Positions 58,753-64,000 of a stretch of 64,000 bases of DNA are shown piece by piece; the first letter of the stretch is position 1, and every line of letters starts with the position of its first letter. The DNA is from Streptomyces sp. 35G-GA-8 (GTDB lineage: Bacteria > Actinomycetota > Actinomycetes > Streptomycetales > Streptomycetaceae): positions 186,001-250,000 of the forward strand of contig NZ_JAMHJQ010000010.1 of the NCBI RefSeq assembly GCF_023534745.1. Direction: 5' to 3'. Made by a program: the position numbers and the translations under genes. The notes under the pieces are model-generated. The model made no database searches. It saw only the letters and a program-made list of their open reading frames with translations, and was not told the origin of the DNA.

Positions 58753-60591
58753 TCAGCCGGTGATCTTGAACGTGGACGCCGAGTCGTTCCGGGTCGCTTC
58801 TTGTCCCGGGCGCAGGTTCCGCACCGTGTTACCCGTGAAGGTCCCGGTGCCGGTGACGCCCGAGGTGATCCAGATTCCCTGGGTCGCCGGACCGTCGATG
58901 GTGTTGTTCTTCAGGGTCGTGTTGACACGCTTCAGATCGATGTAAAGGCCCGCTCGCAGAGCTCCGCGCAGGATGTTGTTGGTCAGGGTGACGTTCGTGT
59001 AGGCGTCCGGATACAGCGAGGTGCTCGTGGGAGAGCTGATCCGCACACCGTGCCGGACGCCGTTCCAGCCACCGCCGCCGAGCAGGACGTTTCCGCTGAC
59101 GGTGGCGGACTCCAAGGGGTGTCCCGTATCGCCGAACACGCCGATGTCCAGGGCGCTGTTCGACGACACACTGTTCACGAGGTTGTTCTTCATCTCGATG
59201 TCCCGCCCGCCCGCGATCCGGAGGCCGTTGGCCCACCAGGGGGCGATCGCGGTGTTGTTCAGGACCTTCGCGCCGCTCAGCTGGCCGTTGGTCCCGGCGG
59301 CGCCGGAGTCGGAGTAGACCGCGAAGGAGTCGTCGCCGGTGCCCCGGGCGAAGTTGTTCTGGACCGTGATGTTGAGGCCGAGCTTGTCGGGGTTCTTCGT
59401 GTTGCCGTTGTTGATGTTGAATCCGTCACCGTAGGTGTCCGCGGCGCGGCTGTTGCGGGCGATACCGCCGGTGCCGGAGAGCCAGTTGGCGTCGATGTGC
59501 CGCGTCCAGATCCGGTCGAGCAGCCAGCCGCCCGCGCCGCTGGCGTTGAATCCGTAGTCCGAACCGCCGGTGCCGCCGACTCCTCGCCAGATGGCGTTCG
59601 TGTCGACCTGGAGATCGGTGACCGTGGTACCCGAGCCCACCAGGATCTGCGAGCGCCATGAGTTGGCCGGCAGCGGAACCTTGCGGTAGAGCGTGGTGTG
59701 CCACATCCCGGCTCCCCGCACCGTCACGCCGGTGAAGTCCAGCGGCTTGGACACCAGGCTGTTCGTCAGATACTTGCCCTGGGGGATCCACACCGACTTG
59801 CCCTGCTGCCGGGCGGCGTTCACCGTGTCCTGGATGGCGACCGTGGAATCCTTCGAGAAGTCCGGGTCCGCGCCATAACTCACGACGGAGAGCGAATCGG
59901 CCGGCTGGGCCAGTGCGGCCCCGACGTTCTCCAGGTCGATGGAGTCGATGTCGTAGACGGCCGCCGTGTTGGCGGCGTCCTTCTGGAGTGTGATGGTGCT
60001 GCCCGGGGCGATGGGAGCGCCCGTGACCCAGACGGGGAACTCGTTGTAGAAGCGGTAGGGCATCCCGCCCGCGTTGGGATCGTCCGGGTTCGTGGTCGCC
60101 TCGCGATAGTTCCACGCCTGCGCGGAGCTCAGCGTGATCGCCTGGCGGAACTTTCCATTCACGTACAGGTTCAGCGACGCGGTGATGCCGCCGCCTTCCG
60201 GCGCGTCAGGAATCGAGGCGCGAACCACCAGAGTGTTGGCCTTCTTGCCTGTTTTGTTCCGTATTTTCACAGAATCACCGGTGCTGCTCAGCTCGACCAG
60301 CGCATAACCCGAGGCTTCGGTTTCCAAAGACGCCTTGGTCGGCGCGGGGTCTCCCGGCTTGATGGAGCGGACCGCGGCGCCGCCCCCGAGACTGCCGGAC
60401 TCGGCTTCGACCGTCACGAAGGGCGTTGTGGCACCGACCGAGGCAACCGCCTTCGCGGCACCCTCCGCTGCCCCATCCCCCGTTGCCGCCTCCGCGTGCA
60501 CTTGGGCGCCTGGAATGACGAACAGAGACCCGGCGGCCAGCATGGCGATGCCAGAGAGCCGCATGGAGACTCGTCGGATTCTCCGGTGCAT
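58753..60591 (-). CDS. secreted right-handed beta-helix glycosidase (GH87-like) with CBM
   Basis: 612 aa. Signal peptide to about residue 35 (ends QVHAEA). Then a carbohydrate-binding module (CBM6/35-like, VTVEAESGSLGGGAAVRSIK) to about 200, then a pectate-lyase-like beta-helix with repeated NNxA/NNI turns (LGLNITVQNNFARGTGDDSF, AKVLNNTAIAPWWANGLRIA, VTLTNNILRGALRAGLYIDL). GDDSFAVYSD and WWANGLRI fit mycodextranase/alpha-1,3-glucanase-like enzymes of family GH87. A promoter lies at 60848-60876. Exact polysaccharide unknown. Confidence 0.88.
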   Translation of the reverse strand: MHRRIRRVSMRLSGIAMLAAGSLFVIPGAQVHAEAATGDGAAEGAAKAVASVGATTPFVTVEAESGSLGGGAAVRSIKPGDPAPTKASLETEASGYALVELSSTGDSVKIRNKTGKKANTLVVRASIPDAPEGGGITASLNLYVNGKFRQAITLSSAQAWNYREATTNPDDPNAGGMPYRFYNEFPVWVTGAPIAPGSTITLQKDAANTAAVYDIDSIDLENVGAALAQPADSLSVVSYGADPDFSKDSTVAIQDTVNAARQQGKSVWIPQGKYLTNSLVSKPLDFTGVTVRGAGMWHTTLYRKVPLPANSWRSQILVGSGTTVTDLQVDTNAIWRGVGGTGGSDYGFNASGAGGWLLDRIWTRHIDANWLSGTGGIARNSRAADTYGDGFNINNGNTKNPDKLGLNITVQNNFARGTGDDSFAVYSDSGAAGTNGQLSGAKVLNNTAIAPWWANGLRIAGGRDIEMKNNLVNSVSSNSALDIGVFGDTGHPLESATVSGNVLLGGGGWNGVRHGVRISSPTSTSLYPDAYTNVTLTNNILRGALRAGLYIDLKRVNTTLKNNTIDGPATQGIWITSGVTGTGTFTGNTVRNLRPGQEATRNDSASTFKITG

Positions 60592-60847
60592 GTGTCACCT
60601 CTTGAATGGATTGACGACAGATACTTGATCGGATCAGCGAGAGGGCGGGATCAGCGGGCCGGCGAGCAGGTGCTCGCCCGTGGCGCCCGATATTCGCGCC
60701 CTCGGTGCGCAGCCGCACCGATGCGCCCTGTTGGAACGAGCCGAAGTCGCCCGACACGGCAGGCCCCGCGACCTCTGGGCACACCAGGTCATGCCGGCAC
60801 CTTGATCGGAATGGGGGGAAGTGCGGCCGACGGGTTGGCCGCGTCGT

Positions 60848-60876
60848 CATGTAAATCCATCGAGTTGTGTTAGTCA
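60848..60876 (-). promoter_or_regulatory. promoter of the beta-helix glycosidase gene
   Basis: On the minus strand TTGACT, 17-nt spacer, TTACAT; 257 bp upstream of the start. GAACGTAT lies just before the -35. Confidence 0.45.
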
Positions 60877-61168
60877 ATACGTTCGACAGCCCGAACGCAG
60901 GCGCATCGAGCGGGCCTTGGCGAGGCGTTCGGGCCTCAGAGTGAGGAGTTGAGGCGCGCCTGCGGGACGGCGATGCGTCAAGCGGTCCGGCGGCGGGAGC
61001 GCCGAGCAGGCCCGATGGGTCCTCCGCGCACCCTCCGGGCGAACTGCGGGCCGCCCGGCGGCATGCCCTATTGCTGGTGATATGCACGGTTTCGCGGCGA
61101 TCACCGCCCGCCCCGCTCGCCGTAAAGGGGGGCCATCAGATAGCCCTACCCCAACTTCGTCCAACATA

Positions 61169-61197
61169 TTGACAAACTTTCGTGCCGTTCATACGTT
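61169..61197 (+). promoter_or_regulatory. promoter of the ThuA operon
   Basis: TTGACA (61169-61174), 17-nt spacer, TACGTT (61192-61197), close to the housekeeping consensus at -35. Confidence 0.55.
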
Positions 61198-61305
61198 CAG
61201 TCCGCAGCCGGTTCAACTGGGCCCGAAGAGAGGCAGTTGCCTCGCCCCGGCCTGTTGGGCAACCTCACCCCGACCTCGATCTCCGCACGCTGCCGTGCGG
61301 CGCCG

Positions 61306-61980
61306 ATGGGAGCGCGCATCACCTTGACCAGCGACAACCGACGAGCACTCGTCGTCCGCGGTGGATGGGACGGGCATCAGCCCGTCACGATCAGCGACGC
61401 ATTCGTCCCGTTCCTCAAGGAGCGGGGATTCACCGTCGAGACCTCCGAGAACCTCGCGGTGTACGAGGACGCGGAGCGCCTGGCCGCCACCGACCTGATC
61501 GTGCAGTGCTGGACCATGGGGACCCTCACCCGTGAGCAGAGCGCCGGTCTCGCTTCCGCGGTGCGGGCGGGCACCGGGCTCGCCGGCTGGCACGGCGGCA
61601 TCATCGACTCCTTCCACGATCACGGTTACCACCTGCTGACCGGTGGCACGTTCGTGATGCACCCACCGGGTTTCCACGACCACACCGTGCACCTGCTGCC
61701 CGAACGCGCCGACCACCCCGTCATCACGGGGCTCGACGACTTCACCGTGCACACCGAGCAGTACTGGGTGCTCACCGACCCGCACATCGATGTCCTCGCC
61801 ACCACCACCTTCCCGCCGGACGAGCTGCACGACCGGCCCACGGTGATGCCCGCCGTGTGGACCAGGACCTCCGGCGCGGGACGGGTCTTCGTCTCGGCCA
61901 TCGGCCACAAGCCCGACGATTTCGACGTCCCGGAAGTCCGGGCACTGACCGAGAGGGGACTGCTGTGGGCGAGCCGCTGA
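61306..61980 (+). CDS. ThuA domain protein
   Basis: 224 aa. RRALVVRGGWDGHQPVTISD, LIVQCWTMGTLT, GTGLAGWHGGIID and TGGTFVMHPPGFHDHTVHLL are the ThuA/glutamine-amidotransferase-like fold; VFVSAIGHKPDDFDVPEVRA is near the C-terminus. Found in trehalose-, cello-oligosaccharide- and other sugar-utilisation loci; function not known. ATG 61306 has no strong ribosome site; an in-frame ATG at 61237 is possible. The gene overlaps the next by 16 bp. Confidence 0.9.
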   Translation: MGARITLTSDNRRALVVRGGWDGHQPVTISDAFVPFLKERGFTVETSENLAVYEDAERLAATDLIVQCWTMGTLTREQSAGLASAVRAGTGLAGWHGGIIDSFHDHGYHLLTGGTFVMHPPGFHDHTVHLLPERADHPVITGLDDFTVHTEQYWVLTDPHIDVLATTTFPPDELHDRPTVMPAVWTRTSGAGRVFVSAIGHKPDDFDVPEVRALTERGLLWASR

Positions 61981-63068
61981 AGCCGTTGAACATCGGCATC
62001 GTGGGCGCGGGAAAGATTAGCGGCGCCTACCTCTCGACCCTGCGGAGCCTGACATCCGTGCGGCTGACCGCCGTCACCGACCTCGACCCGAGCCGCGCGC
62101 GGGCCGTCGCGGAACAGGCGCGGGCCGGGGAAGAAGTCGCCGTGCTGCCCTCCGTGGCCGCCCTGGTGGCCAGGGACGACGTGGACGCCGTTCTCAACCT
62201 CACGATTCCGGCCGCGCACGCGGACGTCGCCCTGGCGGCGATCCGCGCGGGCAAGCATGTGTACGGCGAGAAGCCCCTCGCGGCCAACCGCGAGGAGGCC
62301 GACGCCGTGCTGGCGGCGGCGCGCGAGGCGGGAGTGCGGGTGGGCTGCGCGCCCGACACCGTCCTCGGCTCCGGGACCCAGACCGCGCGCAAGGCGGTGG
62401 ACGACGGCCTGATCGGGAGGCCCGTGGCGGCCACCGCCTTCATGACCGGCGCGGGCCACGAGAGGTGGCACCCGGACCCGGAGTTCTACTACCGCCCGGG
62501 AGGTGGCCCGCTGCTCGACATGGGGCCGTACTATCTGTCGGCCCTGGTCCACCTCCTCGGCCCGGTGGTCCGGGTGACGGGAGCGTCGTCCCGGCCCCGT
62601 GCGCGGCGGACCATCGGGAGCGGTCCCCGCGCGGGGCACACCTTCCCGGTGGAGGTGGACACCCACATCACCGGCGTCCTGGAGCACGCCGGAGGCGCCC
62701 TGTCCACCCTGGTCATGAGCTTCGACGTGCGCGCCGCGCGGCTGCCGCGCATCGAGGTGCACGGCACTGACGCCTCGCTGTCCGTGCCCGACCCGAACAA
62801 CTTCGACGGTGCCGTGGAGATCCACCGCGGTGACGGCTGGGAAACCCTGCCCCCGTCCGCCGGCTACCCGGGCGCCGGGCGAGGCACCGGTCTCGTCGAT
62901 CTGGCCGAGGCCCTGTCCGAGGGGCGTCCGCACCGCGCGTCGGCGGAACTCGCCGCACACGTCCTGGACACCATGCTCACCCTCATGGACGCGGCGGACC
63001 AGGGCCGCGCACTCCCGGTGACCAGCACCTGCGAGCGCCCCGCCCCGGTGACCGCCGCCGATACCTGA
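61965..63068 (+). CDS. Gfo/Idh/MocA family oxidoreductase
   Basis: 367 aa. NAD(P) loop NIGIVGAGKISGAYL (residues ~9-23), GKHVYGEKPLA (Lys near 97, catalytic EKP motif), GGPLLDMGPYYLS, then a C-terminal domain. Oxidises a sugar or cyclitol with NAD(P)+. GTG 61965 with GAGGGG upstream, overlapping ThuA. Part of the same operon, with the mannosidase 68 bp behind. Confidence 0.93.
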   Translation: MGEPLKPLNIGIVGAGKISGAYLSTLRSLTSVRLTAVTDLDPSRARAVAEQARAGEEVAVLPSVAALVARDDVDAVLNLTIPAAHADVALAAIRAGKHVYGEKPLAANREEADAVLAAAREAGVRVGCAPDTVLGSGTQTARKAVDDGLIGRPVAATAFMTGAGHERWHPDPEFYYRPGGGPLLDMGPYYLSALVHLLGPVVRVTGASSRPRARRTIGSGPRAGHTFPVEVDTHITGVLEHAGGALSTLVMSFDVRAARLPRIEVHGTDASLSVPDPNNFDGAVEIHRGDGWETLPPSAGYPGAGRGTGLVDLAEALSEGRPHRASAELAAHVLDTMLTLMDAADQGRALPVTSTCERPAPVTAADT

Positions 63069-63136
63069 GCAACGCCTGTCCGACCGCACCACTCTCGACT
63101 GCCCCCACACGCTCGCAGCAACAGGAGACCCCCTTC

Positions 63137-64000
63137 ATGCATGACGACCGGAAGCTGGTCGAAGCACGTCTGGAACGCGTCCTCAGGGAACGCATCCGGC
63201 CGGCTGTCCACCCCGTCACGACACCCTTGGCCGTGGAGATGTGGTCCACCGCGGGCGAGCCCGTGCCCGTATCCGAGGGGTTGGCGGCACCGACCGTCCC
63301 CATCGCCCCCGGCACACCGTGGGGCCTGCCCTGGGGGACCAGCTGGTTCAAGGTCACCGGCACCGTCCCCGCCGAGTGGTCGGGCCGTACCGTCGAGGCC
63401 GTACTGGACCTCGGATTCACCCCGCGGACCCCGGGATTCCAGTGCGAGGGCCTCGTCTACCGGCCCGATGGCACCCCGGTCAAGGGACTCCACCCGCGCA
63501 ACGCGTACATCCGCGTCGGCTCACCGGTGACCGGTGGGGAGCAGGTCCACTGGCGCATCGAGGCCGCCTCCAACCCCGACCTCGACGCGAGCGGGGTGCC
63601 GTTCCAGCCGACGCCGATGGGCGACAAGGCGACGGCGGGCGAGGCGCCGCAGTACGTGCTCGGGGAGATGCGGTTGGCCGTCTTCGACGAGACGGTGTGG
63701 AACCTGGTCATGGACCTGGAAGTCCTCGGCGAGCTCATGGTGGAGCTGCCCGTCGACGGCGCACGCCGCTGGGAGATCCTGCGTGCGGTCGGCCGCGCCC
63801 TGGACGCCGTCGACCTTCAGGACGTGAACGGCACGGCCCAGGCGGCGCGTGACGAACTCGCCGGAGTGCTCGCCGCGCCCGCCGCGCCCGCCGCGCACCG
63901 CATCAGTGCGGTCGGGCATGCCCACATCGACTCCGCCTGGCTCTGGCCGCTGCGCGAGACGGTCCGCAAGGTGGCCCGTACGGCGTCGAACATGACGGCG
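63137..64000 (+). CDS. GH38 family alpha-mannosidase, N-terminal part (runs off the window)
   Basis: Visible 288 codons from ATG 63137. Residues 1-250 are the N-terminal domain of family GH38 mannosidases (WGLPWGTSWFKVTGTVP, GFTPRTPGFQCEGLVY, AASNPDLDASG). At the end is AVGHAHIDSAWLWPLRETVR, the catalytic-domain entry with metal-binding HxHxD. It hydrolyses alpha-mannosides, probably taken up by a transporter outside the window. The rest is missing. Confidence 0.92.
   Translation, partial: MHDDRKLVEARLERVLRERIRPAVHPVTTPLAVEMWSTAGEPVPVSEGLAAPTVPIAPGTPWGLPWGTSWFKVTGTVPAEWSGRTVEAVLDLGFTPRTPGFQCEGLVYRPDGTPVKGLHPRNAYIRVGSPVTGGEQVHWRIEAASNPDLDASGVPFQPTPMGDKATAGEAPQYVLGEMRLAVFDETVWNLVMDLEVLGELMVELPVDGARRWEILRAVGRALDAVDLQDVNGTAQAARDELAGVLAAPAAPAAHRISAVGHAHIDSAWLWPLRETVRKVARTASNMTA

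Larger units (their letters stand above)
60592..61305. other. 714-bp divergent intergenic region
   Basis: No convincing gene. Contains a minus-strand promoter (60848-60876) for the glycosidase and a plus-strand promoter (61169-61197) for the ThuA operon; both carry the octamer ATACGTTC. Confidence 0.6.

Noticed and set aside
60275-61087. A minus-strand frame in the glycosidase/ThuA gap
   Set aside because: No domain, no ribosome site, and it overlaps the glycosidase start in another frame and the promoter at 60848.

Overview
The window is chromosomal DNA from a high-GC actinomycete, most likely Streptomyces. The pointers are strongly G/C third codon positions, many GTG starts with GGAG-type ribosome sites, dense TetR/BlaI/LysR/AraC/DeoR regulators each beside small redox genes, Tat substrates, a nSTAND-WD40 protein and short inverted-repeat elements between genes. 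I saw no rRNA, tRNA, CRISPR array, phage or intact insertion sequence.

Layout. 0-3 kb: a PadR/membrane-protein pair cut by the window edge, a divergent aldo/keto reductase-TetR pair with two operator copies, and an NAD(P)-binding protein. 3.2-30.6 kb: a long catabolic region for an acyl-CoA-linked substrate, almost all on the minus strand. It holds an aldehyde dehydrogenase, TetR, SDR, MBL-fold hydrolase, acyl-CoA synthetase, EthD and two NTF2-like proteins, and a KstD-like flavoprotein. It continues with a branched-chain-type substrate-binding protein, a second TetR, two crotonase-fold enzymes, three more SDRs and three acyl-CoA dehydrogenases. The last parts are an aminoglycoside-phosphotransferase-fold kinase, a thiolase-fold protein with its DUF35 partner, two zinc alcohol dehydrogenases, a LivH permease and a fused LivM-LivG-LivF protein. 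From 13.4 to 29.5 kb a 13-bp motif, TGAACT-S-AnTTCA, recurs six times in front of transcription units, so most of this half is probably one regulon of the TetR at 13579-14199. A kinase beside an ACAD11-like dehydrogenase suggests 4-hydroxyacyl-CoA chemistry; the thiolase-fold protein has lost the thiolase His and probably works as an aldolase with DUF35. The natural substrate is not identifiable from sequence; a terpenoid, steroid-like or hydroxy fatty acid would fit.

30.6-46 kb: two abutting MITE-like elements, a methyltransferase, a haem/flavin electron-transfer trio (ferric-reductase-like protein, secreted FMN-binding protein, ApbE), a Tat-exported DUF7405-like protein, a Tat-exported PHP-domain phosphoesterase, and a CopC/CopD-CtaG copper operon. 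Next come an NlpC/P60 hydrolase, a BlaI-M56 pair, and HxlR/NmrA-type genes. A shared 15-bp dyad links the copper operon with the BlaI/NlpC intergenic region.

46-58.7 kb: small regulator-enzyme sets with visible gene decay: an MFS pseudogene between a HAD hydrolase and a DeoR regulator, a frameshifted SDR, and a TetR remnant. A large HTH-nSTAND-WD40 protein with fourteen repeats lies downstream of a perfect 19-bp inverted repeat. 58.7-64 kb: a carbohydrate locus with a secreted beta-helix glycosidase, a ThuA protein, a Gfo/Idh/MocA oxidoreductase and the start of a GH38 alpha-mannosidase that runs off the end.
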